The position numbers were made by a program, and so were the translations under genes. A DNA stretch of 49,922 bases from Nostoc sp. T09 (GTDB taxonomy: Bacteria; Cyanobacteriota; Cyanobacteriia; Cyanobacteriales; Nostocaceae), in NCBI RefSeq assembly GCF_002154695.1, contig NZ_MTAV01000096.1:1-49922 (forward strand), read 5' to 3'. Position 1 is the stretch's first letter; the number at the start of each line of letters is the position of its first letter. Below are positions 1-7,608 of this stretch, piece by piece. Below the pieces are notes generated by a model. It ran no database searches. It saw nothing but the letters and a program-made list of their open reading frames with translations, and was not told the origin of the DNA.

Positions 1-101
1 AAAGCATCTAAACTAAACATAGGGCAGGTTGCTGGATTTGTTGTTATTTTCAGCTTACTACCTGTCCTTTTCCTTATCCCGAACTCAGGTTAATTTTGTG
101 T

Positions 102-416
102 TTAAACGGCTGTTTGGGCTAAGAGAGAGTCGAGTTGACCTTGTGTATCCAATTGATAAAGATCATCACAGCCACCAACATGCTGATTATTGATGAAAAT
201 CTGGGGTACTGTGCGGCGTCCATTAGCTCGTTCTGCCATTTTAGCTCTGGCTGCTTCGTCGCCGTCGATTTTGTATTCTTGGAATTCAACGCCTTTCCAC
301 CACAGCAGCATCTTAGCGCGGATACAGTAAGGGCAAGTTTGCCAGGTGTAGATTTCGACGTTAGCTTTAACTCGCTCTGGATGGCGATTTAACAAGGGAT
401 TGAGAAAATCCAGCAT
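102..416 (-). CDS. grxC: Glutaredoxin 3 (GrxC)
   Basis: Small dithiol glutaredoxin of 104 residues. These proteins reduce protein disulfides and glutathione mixed disulfides in the cytoplasm with electrons from glutathione. The thioredoxin-fold start YTWQTCPYCIRAKMLL carries the CPYC active site near residues 28-31. The cis-proline segment RTVPQIFINNQHVGG and the C-terminal GG-DDLYQLD glutathione-binding region follow in the usual order. The first 20 residues (MLDFLNPLLNRHPERVKANV) are longer than in the shortest family members, but the ATG is the only clear start. The gene stands alone; the next gene on its strand is a truncated DUF981 copy. Confidence 0.93.
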   Translation of the reverse strand: MLDFLNPLLNRHPERVKANVEIYTWQTCPYCIRAKMLLWWKGVEFQEYKIDGDEAARAKMAERANGRRTVPQIFINNQHVGGCDDLYQLDTQGQLDSLLAQTAV

Positions 417-474
417 ATTTGCATCTTATCGATTTGTGTGAATTGTCTCTAGCCTAGATCATTGCTGGCATTGT

Positions 475-625
475 TCATCGCATTGGGGCTGGAACCCATT
501 TTTGGAAACTGTCTAAATGATTCCAGTAAGCCAAATAACTAGCTAATGCCCAAATCAGCGCCGCTACGATTAACACTGCTGCACCAATTAACCGCCAGGT
601 TCGGTTTGGTTTCCAATAGAAAGTT
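475..625 (-). repeat. Direct repeat, copy 1 (3' end of the DUF981 gene)
   Basis: This is 151 bp matching 2404-2554 in the same orientation with about 14 mismatches by hand count (about 91%). The first 60-odd bases, covering the stop codon and gene end, are identical. Confidence 0.88.
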
Positions 626-666
626 TTTAATTTTACCCTTCCCCAGAAGCGATCACGCCATTGCAT
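475..666 (-). pseudogene. Truncated duplicate of the DUF981 membrane protein (C-terminal 50 residues)
   Basis: A 63-codon frame. From YWKPNRTWRLIGAAVLI to the terminal QKWVPAPMR it is almost identical to the last 50 residues of the intact DUF981 protein encoded at 2404-2976. The first 13 residues (MQWRDRFWGRVKL) do not match that protein, so the similarity starts abruptly near 625. It keeps one membrane segment (around residues 26-46) out of the several in the full protein. I call it a duplicated gene remnant. It could still be translated as a one-helix membrane peptide, because the frame is open and has an ATG. Confidence 0.7.
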
Positions 667-695
667 CCCTTCTTCCTCTGGTTCTGAGACTAGTT

Positions 696-920
696 TTATC
701 CTTGTTTGCGCTGCTGTTCTAGATGTTGGCGGTGAATTTCAGGGAAATTCTCTAAATCTTCTAATGACTTGGGTGCTGGGTAAACTTTGGCGTTGGGGTT
801 TTGGAACCTGTCAATGTAGATTTGAAGCGCTTCTTCATCTTCCCTATGCTCAAGGATATATTGACGAAATTCGGGACGGGTCATTGTTGTGAAATCAGGC
901 TTGCTCACAAATACCTCCAA
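696..920 (-). CDS. Small cyanobacterial protein, DUF6887-like
   Basis: A 74-residue soluble, charged protein. The pattern KPDFTTMTRPEFRQYILEHREDEEALQIYIDR is what I recall from a family of small cyanobacterial proteins (DUF6887) that is regularly followed by a DUF6888-type partner. The partner is present here: the upstream gene (905-1105) overlaps this one by 16 bp in another frame, so the two are probably translated together. The arrangement resembles small two-gene modules such as toxin-antitoxin pairs, but I know of no demonstrated function. The family assignment is from memory. Confidence 0.68.
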   Translation of the reverse strand: MEVFVSKPDFTTMTRPEFRQYILEHREDEEALQIYIDRFQNPNAKVYPAPKSLEDLENFPEIHRQHLEQQRKQG

Positions 921-1105
921 TATCCATTGGTGTTAATGATGATTTCTGTTTCGTCCCCAGCCAAGATAAATACGTCTTTTGTACGACTATCTACAGTTAC
1001 TAAATATATTGGTACATACATTTTAGTTAATCTGTAGCTGAGAATGAAACAGGTTTCGATTTGTTCTTGCGTTGGCATATTCTGAAGCGCACCTTCCAAT
1101 TGCAA
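905..1105 (-). CDS. Small cyanobacterial protein, DUF6888-like partner
   Basis: A 66-residue protein. The segment MPTQEQIETCFILSYRLTKMYVPIYLVTVDSRTKD is typical of the DUF6888 family as I recall it, always found beside DUF6887-like genes. The first eight residues (MQLEGALQN) lie before a second ATG (MPTQEQ, about 1078), which fits the family start better. The reading frame overlaps the downstream DUF6887-like gene by 16 bp. The pair sits inside the block bounded by the duplicated DUF981 3' ends. Function unknown. Confidence 0.65.
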   Translation of the reverse strand: MQLEGALQNMPTQEQIETCFILSYRLTKMYVPIYLVTVDSRTKDVFILAGDETEIIINTNGYWRYL

Positions 1106-1174
1106 ACCAAACCATCTTTGAAAGTAAAACTCTATAGATAAATAAATTTGAGTTTTACCTGATAAAGCTTTTAA

Positions 1175-2296
1175 CTAGCTAAGTTTGATAAGCTGTTGCT
1201 TAAGTAGAGTTATTAACAGTTTTTGAACTATACCAAATAAAGTACCAATAAGAGGAGTAGGCACAGTTAAGAGATATCGGCGGAAAGTTTTGACATCGAA
1301 GGTCCAAACGGGTAGCTCATCATTCATCGTGTATAAAGTGCGTAGCTGCTGAATTTTTTCAGATTTTTTCTTAAAAGTTTCTGTGTCTTCAGCCAGACTA
1401 GTATAAATTCCTGAATACTCTGCTCGGAATTGTCGAGCAATTTTATGTAAAGACTCTTCTTTAGCTTTTTTCATACCGCTATGTGCTGCCAGCAATGGCC
1501 CAAAAAAACATACCACTGATAGAAAAATATACAATGGAATTACGAGATGAACAAACGAGAATCCTTTTCCGACATCTTGTGTAATCACCTGATACTCAAT
1601 CACGCCAATCCAGATACCCAAAACACTAACTAGATAGGCGGTTTTAAGCGAGTAATCACTCAGACATTGAAGACCGCCACAGCGATCAGGATGAAGAGGA
1701 TTAATATCGAGATTCTTCTTCCCTAAAATTTTATAGAAAATCCAAATATTTGTAATTAGATTGAGGACAAGTATACTACCCATATATACGACTGCAAATG
1801 TGGCAATCGTAATGGTCAATCCTGGCAGAAGACTAGAGCTAGTCCAACTGTCTTCTAATCTAGGTCTGACTATAAAAACAATAATGCTGAAAAAGATAGC
1901 ACTGGCAAGTGCAGAAAGTTTGCGCCATTTTTGAGAATAAAGGTTAATAACGAGTTGATCAATCTCTAATTTGTCAATTTCTAATACGTCAGATGTTTCA
2001 AGGTCTTGAATTACTTTATTGATTGCTTTAAAACTCCACAAGTAATATCCCAATGTAACTGGACTGATAAAGATTCCTACAAACCAGGGAATCCAGTCTT
2101 GAAGCAACCCCATCTGCCCTGGCTTAGACCATAGTGTATTACTTACCCATCCAATAAACAAATAAACTCCAATAGCAGTAACTGCTGCCAAAAGTGCAAA
2201 AGTTAGAGGGAAAAGACGAAGTTTTTCAATTACTAAATATGCAACAGGATCAAAACGGTATAGATTTCGTTGTTGAGAGAGCTTATGGTTCGTCAT
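1175..2296 (-). CDS. Hypothetical multi-pass membrane protein
   Basis: A 373-residue protein I do not recognise. Six or so hydrophobic segments are visible: LTFALLAAVTAIGVYLFIGW (near 31-50), WIPWFVGIFISPVTLGYYLW (near 68-88), a short one near 130-145, a long pair near 153-190 (ending LVLNLITNIWIFY), LVSVLGIWIGVI (near 222-234) and LVIPLYIFLSVVCFFGPLL (near 250-270). A charged, probably helical cytoplasmic stretch follows (residues 275-320). The motif NPLHPDRCGGLQCL between membrane segments may be a metal or ligand site, which is speculative. It is part of the accessory block between the two DUF981 3' ends. Confidence 0.75.
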   Translation of the reverse strand: MTNHKLSQQRNLYRFDPVAYLVIEKLRLFPLTFALLAAVTAIGVYLFIGWVSNTLWSKPGQMGLLQDWIPWFVGIFISPVTLGYYLWSFKAINKVIQDLETSDVLEIDKLEIDQLVINLYSQKWRKLSALASAIFFSIIVFIVRPRLEDSWTSSSLLPGLTITIATFAVVYMGSILVLNLITNIWIFYKILGKKNLDINPLHPDRCGGLQCLSDYSLKTAYLVSVLGIWIGVIEYQVITQDVGKGFSFVHLVIPLYIFLSVVCFFGPLLAAHSGMKKAKEESLHKIARQFRAEYSGIYTSLAEDTETFKKKSEKIQQLRTLYTMNDELPVWTFDVKTFRRYLLTVPTPLIGTLFGIVQKLLITLLKQQLIKLS

Positions 2297-2403
2297 TTTT
2301 TATTTGATAATGAGTCAGGTAAATAACACCATACATATTTAGGAGTGACTGTGCCAATTTTGGCAAAATCCGGATTTCTCACAATTGACAAATCCAGAAT
2401 TAG

Positions 2404-2554
2404 TCATCGCATTGGGGCTGGAACCCATTTTTGGAAACTGTCTAAATGATTCCAGTAAGCCAAATAACCAGTCAACGCCCAAATTAGCGCTGCTATGATC
2501 AACACAGCTGCACCAATTAACCGCCAAGTTCTGTTTGTTTTCCAGTAGAGAGTT
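2404..2554 (-). repeat. Direct repeat, copy 2 (3' end of the intact DUF981 gene)
   Basis: This 151-bp partner of 475-625 lies in the complete gene and is probably the parent copy. The intervening 1.78 kb carries three unrelated genes. Confidence 0.88.
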
Positions 2555-2976
2555 GGTGCAGCACAAACGCCACTCAATCTGGTGAGAATAAAGCCTATTC
2601 CTGACATTAATGGTTGTTGTGTAATACCCAAGTTGATGATGCGGAAACCGATAACAATTGCAACCAAACCTGCGAAGAAAGCGTAAATTGCCAGCGTTAG
2701 TAAATCCCATCCCAAAGAAAGGGCGATCGCAGCTGCAATAAACAAGATGCCAAATAAAAGTGTCGTTTCACCGAAAGCGATGTTAAAACTACCCCTAATT
2801 GGCCAAGTAAAGCTCATGTGTAATCCAGTTGTGAATGCGATCGCACCTGTAACTCCAAAGCCAGGAATCCACCGTTTCTGATTATCGCTATCTATGCCGC
2901 GATATACGTAATCTGCCAGTAAAAATAACCCGGCGACCATATTGATCAACATGAGTGTGATGTAGTCAATAAACAC
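2404..2976 (-). CDS. DUF981 family membrane protein
   Basis: A 190-residue integral membrane protein. The N-terminal half matches the DUF981 pattern (YITLMLINMVAGLFLLADYVYRG, then GFGVTGAIAFTTGLHMSFTWP). There are about five hydrophobic helices, the last being RLIGAAVLIIAALIWALTGYLAYW. No catalytic motif is visible and the function is unknown. Its last 50 codons are duplicated at 475-625. It is the last gene before a divergent promoter region shared with glpX. Confidence 0.8.
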   Translation of the reverse strand: MFIDYITLMLINMVAGLFLLADYVYRGIDSDNQKRWIPGFGVTGAIAFTTGLHMSFTWPIRGSFNIAFGETTLLFGILFIAAAIALSLGWDLLTLAIYAFFAGLVAIVIGFRIINLGITQQPLMSGIGFILTRLSGVCAAPTLYWKTNRTWRLIGAAVLIIAALIWALTGYLAYWNHLDSFQKWVPAPMR

Positions 2977-3225
2977 GATTTACCTCTAGATGGCTTTCTG
3001 TTGTTACTATAATTTTCTAATTAATTGAGATTAATTACTATTTATTGGGACAGTTGAAAACACAGAAAGATGTCACAACTAGCACTTGACAAAATTTATA
3101 GCAGCAAAACTTAACATACAGGAGTAGCAAGACTATTTTCCACGTGTATCCGCCCTTTGGTAGACTTGAAGACTGGAATAGCTAGATAAAACGACGCTAA
3201 GTCAAGCAGTTGAGAGGGCGACTCT

Positions 3226-4263
3226 GTGGAAAATACACTTGGATTAGAGATTATTGAGGTAGTTGAGCAAGCCGCGATCGCATCCGCCAAGTGGATGGGT
3301 AAAGGCGAAAAAAACACTGCTGACCAAGTGGCAGTGGAAGCAATGCGGGAACGGATGAACAAAATTTATATGCGTGGTCGCATTGTGATTGGCGAAGGCG
3401 AACGCGATGATGCCCCCATGTTATATATAGGGGAAGAGGTAGGTATCTGCTCCCGTCCAGATGCTAAAGACTTCTGTAACCCAGATGAATTAATCGAAAT
3501 TGACATTGCCGTTGACCCTTGTGAAGGTACGAACTTGGTAGCATACGGACAACCAGGCTCGATGGCTGTATTGGCAATTTCGGAAAAAGGTGGATTATTC
3601 GCGGCTCCTGACTTCTACATGAAGAAGTTAGCAGCACCCCCAGCAGCTAAGGGCAAGGTGGACATCAACAAGTCAGCAACAGAAAACCTCAAAATTCTCT
3701 CCGAGTGTCTAGATCGCTCTATTGAAGAACTTGTGGTAGTCGTGATGAAGCGCGAACGCCACAACGATTTGATTAAAGAAATCCGCGACGCTGGGGCGAG
3801 AGTGCAACTGATTTCCGATGGTGATGTGGGTGCAGCCATATCTTGTGGTTTTGCTGGTACTAATATCCATGCGCTGATGGGTATCGGTGCTGCCCCTGAA
3901 GGCGTTATTTCCGCAGCCGCTATGCGTGCTTTAGGTGGACATTTCCAAGGTCAGCTAATCTACGATCCAGCAGTCGTCAAAACAGGTTTAATTGGCGAAA
4001 GCAAAGAAGCCAACCTAGAGCGTCTGCGGTCTATGAATATCAATGACCCGGATAAGGTCTACGATGCTCATGAACTCGCATCTGGTGAAACTATCCTGTT
4101 TGCTGGTAGTGGTATCACCTCTGGAAATCTGATGGAAGGTGTACGCTTTTTCAAAGGCGGGGCTAGAACTCAAAGCCTAGTTATTTCCAACCAGTCAAAA
4201 ACGGCTCGGTTTGTGGATACCATCCACCTGTTTGATGAGCCTAAGACCGTACAATTGCGTTAA
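3226..4263 (+). CDS. glpX: Class II fructose-1,6-bisphosphatase / sedoheptulose-1,7-bisphosphatase
   Basis: Dual-function phosphatase of the Calvin cycle. It hydrolyses the 1-phosphate of fructose-1,6- and sedoheptulose-1,7-bisphosphate in the cytosol. At 345 residues it has the normal cyanobacterial GlpX length. Visible metal and substrate motifs are [12 protein letters not shown] (around 55-66) and [10 protein letters not shown] (around 95-104, with D97 and E100). C75 (GICSRPD) and C99 (DPCEG) match a cysteine pair that I recall as redox-linked in the Synechocystis enzyme, so light/thioredoxin-type regulation is plausible. The start is GTG at 3226, preceded by GAGAGGG. It is followed by a hairpin terminator and hemA. 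Confidence 0.96.
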   Translation: MENTLGLEIIEVVEQAAIASAKWMGKGEKNTADQVAVEAMRERMNKIYMRGRIVIGEGERDDAPMLYIGEEVGICSRPDAKDFCNPDELIEIDIAVDPCEGTNLVAYGQPGSMAVLAISEKGGLFAAPDFYMKKLAAPPAAKGKVDINKSATENLKILSECLDRSIEELVVVVMKRERHNDLIKEIRDAGARVQLISDGDVGAAISCGFAGTNIHALMGIGAAPEGVISAAAMRALGGHFQGQLIYDPAVVKTGLIGESKEANLERLRSMNINDPDKVYDAHELASGETILFAGSGITSGNLMEGVRFFKGGARTQSLVISNQSKTARFVDTIHLFDEPKTVQLR

Positions 4264-4269
4264 AGAGTG

Positions 4270-4307
4270 AGGAGTTAGGAGTTATGAATTCGCTTCCTAA
4301 CTCCTTT
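4270..4307 (+). terminator. Hairpin after glpX
   Basis: Perfect 11-bp inverted repeat: AGGAGTTAGGA at 4270-4280 and TCCTAACTCCT at 4295-4305, with a 14-base loop and a short T run. It lies directly after the glpX stop. It is the only terminator-like structure before hemA. Confidence 0.55.
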
Positions 4308-4311
4308 ACTG

Positions 4312-4353
4312 ACCATTCACCACTTACCATTTACCATTTAGCAATTACCAATT
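4312..4353. repeat. STRR-like tract of six 7-base units abutting hemA
   Basis: Six consecutive heptamers read ACCATTC, ACCACTT, ACCATTT, ACCATTT, AGCAATT, ACCAATT. The tract stops five bases before the hemA ATG, so the hemA leader has repeat sequence where a Shine-Dalgarno would be expected. Short tandemly repeated repetitive sequences of 7 bp are established for heterocystous cyanobacteria. Confidence 0.8.
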
Positions 4354-4358
4354 AGCAG

Positions 4359-5645
4359 ATGAATATAGCAGTGGTGGGGTTAAGCCATAAAACAGCCCCA
4401 GTAGAAATCCGGGAAAAGCTGAGCATTCCAGAACCTCAAACAGAAAGCGCGATCGCTCAACTTACCAGCTATCCCCATATTGACGAAGTTGCCATACTCA
4501 GTACTTGTAACCGCCTGGAAATTTATATCGTGACGAGTGAAACAGAACACGGTATCCGGGAGGTAACTCAGTTTCTTGGCGAATACAGTAAATTGCCTGT
4601 AATATCTTTACGACAACATCTGTTTATGTTGCTGCATGATGACGCTGTGATGCATGTCATGCGCGTTGCAGCTGGTTTAGATAGTTTAGTCCTTGGCGAA
4701 GGACAAATTCTGGCTCAGGTTAAGAATACCCACAAACTGGGGCAGCAATATAACGGTATAAAAACAATTTTGAATCGGTTATTTAAACAAGCTTTAACAG
4801 CAGGTAAGCGAGTTCGTACAGAAACTAGCATTGGTACTGGGGCAGTCTCCATCAGTTCGGCAGCGGTGGAGTTAGCGCACATGAAGGTGGAAAATTTAGC
4901 TGCTTGCCGAGTGGCAATTCTCGGTGCTGGTAAAATGTCGCGCTTGTTGGTACAGCATTTAATTTCTAAAGGTGCTGGGCAAATTAGTATTTTAAATCGC
5001 TCTCGCGATCGCGCCTTAGAATTGGCTAAGCTGTTCCCCGATCAGCCTCTGGAAATTTATTCTCTATCAGAAATGATGACAGTAATTTCTCAGAGCCATT
5101 TGGTATTTACCAGTACTTCTTCAACAGACCCAATACTGGATCGGGCTAAATTAGAAATGGTTTTAGAGCCTAAGCAGCCTCTAATGCTATTTGATATTTC
5201 CGTACCACGCAACGTCCATGCAGACGTCAATGAGCTAGCCAATGTGCAAGCTTTTAATGTGGACGATTTGAAGGCTGTAGTCGCGCAAAACTACGAAAGC
5301 CGTCGGAAAATGGCTCAAGAGGCTGAGAAAATATTAGATGAAGAAGTAGAAGCTTTTGATGTTTGGTGGCGTAGTCTAGAAACTGTCTCCACCATTAGCT
5401 GTCTGCGCAATAAAGTCGAAACTATCCGCGAACAAGAATTAGAAAAAGCATTGTCGCGCTTGGGTTCGGAATTTGCAGAAAAACATCAAGAAGTAATCGA
5501 AGCTTTAACAAGAGGAATAGTTAACAAAATTTTACACGATCCGATGGTGCAATTGCGAGCGCAGCAGGATGTGGAAGCCAGACGCCGATGTATGCAGACT
5601 CTGCAAATGTTATTTAACTTAGATGCAGAGGAACAGTTTAGCTAA
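4359..5645 (+). CDS. hemA: Glutamyl-tRNA reductase
   Basis: First committed step of tetrapyrrole (chlorophyll, haem, bilin) synthesis: NADPH-dependent reduction of glutamyl-tRNA to glutamate-1-semialdehyde, the substrate of HemL. The 428 residues are full length. The N-terminal catalytic domain has [14 protein letters not shown] and the nucleophile C50 in STCNRLEIY. The substrate loop [19 protein letters not shown] follows, then the NADPH-binding fold ([13 protein letters not shown], about 182-194) and a C-terminal dimerisation helix region. The ATG at 4359 gives the canonical [16 protein letters not shown] start. No Shine-Dalgarno is visible because a heptamer repeat tract runs up to the start. 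Confidence 0.97.
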   Translation: MNIAVVGLSHKTAPVEIREKLSIPEPQTESAIAQLTSYPHIDEVAILSTCNRLEIYIVTSETEHGIREVTQFLGEYSKLPVISLRQHLFMLLHDDAVMHVMRVAAGLDSLVLGEGQILAQVKNTHKLGQQYNGIKTILNRLFKQALTAGKRVRTETSIGTGAVSISSAAVELAHMKVENLAACRVAILGAGKMSRLLVQHLISKGAGQISILNRSRDRALELAKLFPDQPLEIYSLSEMMTVISQSHLVFTSTSSTDPILDRAKLEMVLEPKQPLMLFDISVPRNVHADVNELANVQAFNVDDLKAVVAQNYESRRKMAQEAEKILDEEVEAFDVWWRSLETVSTISCLRNKVETIREQELEKALSRLGSEFAEKHQEVIEALTRGIVNKILHDPMVQLRAQQDVEARRRCMQTLQMLFNLDAEEQFS

Positions 5646-5665
5646 ATTAGCTAAATCTGGACTTA

Positions 5666-5709
5666 GCATTATTGGTGCGTTGGGCTGAATTCTAACGCAC
5701 TAATAATGC
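5666..5709. terminator. Long bidirectional hairpin between hemA and the ArsR gene
   Basis: Arms of 16 bp (GCATTATTGGTGCGTT at 5666-5681, AACGCACTAATAATGC at 5694-5709) pair fully except for one G-T position, around a 12-base loop. It lies between two converging genes, so it probably ends transcription from both sides. Confidence 0.75.
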
Positions 5710-5715
5710 ACCGTG

Positions 5716-5988
5716 TCATAGCTTTTTGCTCGTCGCCAAAGATTTCAAGTTGCCTAATTGTTGGCTTTGTTCTTGTAGTCTTACAGTTAAGCGATCGCAT
5801 ACTAATTCGCATAAGCGCAAACATATCGGATCGGCGATTTCATAAATTACGCTGACACCTATTGGTGTTCTTTTAACAATACCAGCCTGAGTCAAAACTT
5901 TGAGATGCTTAGATACATTTGCCTGTCCTAGTCCAGTTGCAGCGATAATTTCTGTGGCATTTTTTACACTAGGTTTTAAACAACACAA
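5716..5988 (-). CDS. ArsR/SmtB-type winged-helix regulator, start codon unclear
   Basis: This is the C-terminal part of an ArsR-type repressor. The DNA-binding helices are NATEIIAATGLGQANVSKHLKV and the wing is KRTPIGVSVIYEI; a CC pair precedes the helix-turn-helix (MCCLKP). Family members start about 28 residues earlier. The same frame runs upstream as SPVADYFKVLSEVSWL back to a stop at 6076-6078, but it contains no ATG, GTG or TTG before the TTG at 5988. Either a rare ATA start (6058-6060 or 6067-6069) is used, the shorter TTG form is made, or the gene has lost its start. The frame is otherwise intact. An AT-rich dyad lies upstream. Confidence 0.72.
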   Translation of the reverse strand: MCCLKPSVKNATEIIAATGLGQANVSKHLKVLTQAGIVKRTPIGVSVIYEIADPICLRLCELVCDRLTVRLQEQSQQLGNLKSLATSKKL

Positions 5989-6095
5989 AACTTGTAACCA
6001 ACTGACTTCAGATAGTACTTTGAAATAGTCGGCAACTGGGCTTAAGGCACCAGGAACTATCTCTGATATGAAAAATTAAAAATAAATTTATGGGC

Positions 6096-6130
6096 TTATA
6101 TTTACTATCATATTATATAGTAATATAAGG
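6096..6130 (-). promoter_or_regulatory. Possible operator/promoter of the ArsR gene
   Basis: Extremely AT-rich stretch containing the interrupted dyad TACTAT-N8-ATAGTA, just upstream of the coding frame of the ArsR gene. Its position and symmetry suit an autoregulatory site, but nothing here fixes its sequence specificity. Confidence 0.3.
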
Positions 6131-6524
6131 TTTTCCTCGGCAATTCGTATTAATAGCCGTTTTCAGGTTGTTTGTACATGGCTAAAGCTAGAAAATTCAG
6201 AGTTGTTTGCGATCGCGAAAAATGCTCCAAGCTTCTGGACTCAGCAATATTTTGATTATTTATTAATAGACATTGTAAATAGGACAACAATTATTATTAA
6301 TCAAAGACATAGCAAAACCTATGTTAGTATATTTAAGCTTTTTAGGTAATAGAACTTTGCTAAGTATATTTCTAGTTACTCGCAAACATTAAAATTAATG
6401 GTGTAAGCTAAAAGGAATTCTTATACAAACTTTTCCTCTTAGAGTATCACCATTAAAGAACAATTTAGAGATTGAGCAGATTAGATTTTTAACAGAATTG
6501 TTAACACTTGCATGAGCGAATTGC
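6131..6524. other. Gene-free AT-rich spacer
   Basis: No supported gene. It holds one HIP1-type GCGATCGC and a pair of distant 9-base complementary arms (TTAATGGTG at 6395-6403, CACCATTAA at 6448-6456) with a 44-base loop. I see no RNA gene. Confidence 0.5.
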
Positions 6525-6743
6525 TTAGAGAACAGGCCGAGTTCTAACTTTATAGTCCATTAAAGCGCCTTGGCTGATGACATTTTTCCCATTTCTTCTG
6601 CTGGTGGGAATTTGTCCTTTTTGCAGAGCCATATACAGAGTACTTTGGTCTACGCCTAAGAATCTAGCTGCTTCTACCAAGGAAGTACCTTGCTTGGATA
6701 TACTTGCTTTCCATCTATTCCGACTTGTGAATGGTCTCAACAT
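6525..6743 (-). CDS. Excisionase-like helix-turn-helix protein
   Basis: A 72-residue protein with a MerR/excisionase-type (HTH_17-like) DNA-binding core: SLVEAARFLGVDQSTLYMALQ (about residues 22-42), then KGQIPTSRRNGKNVISQGALMDY, the typical wing and 'G..w.i....l..y' ending. The N-terminal 15-20 residues are basic and unrelated, so the true start may be internal. It is divergent from the tandem ArsR-DUF2087 genes. Alone it could be a regulator or the remnant of a mobile element. No integrase is nearby. Confidence 0.7.
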   Translation of the reverse strand: MLRPFTSRNRWKASISKQGTSLVEAARFLGVDQSTLYMALQKGQIPTSRRNGKNVISQGALMDYKVRTRPVL

Positions 6744-6865
6744 AGCGAAATGTAAAGAACAACTTAAGAAATCTCAACTTTTGACAGAACAAATCGCAAA
6801 ATTAACAATAGTTCACAATAAAGCAAAACACCCCCTCTGCCTGTTTAGAGGAGAACAACATAGCT

Positions 6866-6901
6866 AATTCGATTTCTTTCTAATTAGATCGAAGTCGAAT
6901 T
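6866..6901 (+). promoter_or_regulatory. Operator-like dyad upstream of the first ArsR-DUF2087 gene
   Basis: AATTCGATTTC (6866-6876) and GAAGTCGAATT (6891-6901) are complementary at 10 of 11 positions. Between them lies CTAATTAGAT (6880-6889), the same 10-mer that forms a perfect palindrome before the second paralogue. It is 15 bases before the start codon, a good place for autorepression. Confidence 0.5.
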
Positions 6902-6916
6902 TGATTATAACAAACT

Positions 6917-7534
6917 ATGAGGAAAGAACAGTTTCAGACTTTACTGCAATTTTTTAAAGCTTTAGCGGATGAAAGCCGATTAAAAATTGTAGGTATTCTA
7001 GCTAACCAAGAGTGTAGTGTTGAAGAATTAGCAGTGCTATTACAACTCAAGGAACCGACAGTATCCCATCATTTGTCAAAACTCAAGGAACTGAATTTGG
7101 TGACTATGCGCCCTGAGGGTAATAGCCGCTTCTACCAATTAGATAGCGAAGCTTTGCAAAATATTAGCAAGGAAATTTTTACCCCAGAGAAAATAGCATC
7201 CTTAATTGGAGATGTAGATACTGAAGCTTGGGAAAGCAAAGTCTTAAGCAACTACTTAGAGCACGATCACAACTATACAGAGGAAGTACAACGCCTCAAG
7301 GAAATTCCTGCTAGCCGCAAAAAGCGCTTAGTCATTCTCAAGTGGTTGGCGAGTAAATTTGAGCAAGGGGTTCAATATCCAGAACGAGCAGTGAATGAAA
7401 CCCTAAAGCGCTATCATCCTGACTACGCTACCTTGCGGCGGGAGTTAATTGGTTACCAGTTAATGCAGCGAGAAAATGGGGTTTATTGGCGGTATAACAC
7501 AGATGTCAAACCAGTCTCTAATACTGTCTTATAA
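6917..7534 (+). CDS. ArsR-family regulator with C-terminal DUF2087 domain (paralogue 1)
   Basis: A 205-residue two-domain regulator. Residues 1-95 form an ArsR winged helix (FFKALADESRLKIVGILA, then LQLKEPTVSHHLSKLKEL and the wing MRPEGNSRFYQL). No cysteine cluster of the metal-sensing type is evident. Residues 125-195 match the DUF2087 domain (RKKRLVILKWLASKF, then YATLRRELIGYQLMQRENGVYWR), which accompanies HTH domains in several bacterial regulators and has no known ligand. The next gene is a close tandem paralogue. The 16-residue tail after YWR is missing in that paralogue. Confidence 0.9.
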   Translation: MRKEQFQTLLQFFKALADESRLKIVGILANQECSVEELAVLLQLKEPTVSHHLSKLKELNLVTMRPEGNSRFYQLDSEALQNISKEIFTPEKIASLIGDVDTEAWESKVLSNYLEHDHNYTEEVQRLKEIPASRKKRLVILKWLASKFEQGVQYPERAVNETLKRYHPDYATLRRELIGYQLMQRENGVYWRYNTDVKPVSNTVL

Positions 7535-7579
7535 GATGGTGCTGCCAGAGCAGATGTATACATTAATTTAAATATACTA

Positions 7580-7603
7580 CTAATTAGATGTCTATCTAAT
7601 TAG
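7580..7603 (+). promoter_or_regulatory. Perfect palindromic operator candidate before paralogue 2
   Basis: CTAATTAGAT at 7580-7589, four bases, then ATCTAATTAG at 7594-7603: a perfect 10-bp inverted repeat ending five bases before the ATG at 7609. It covers the ribosome-binding position, so bound protein could block both transcription and translation. The left arm is repeated exactly at 6880-6889. Confidence 0.62.
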
Positions 7604-7608
7604 TGGTT

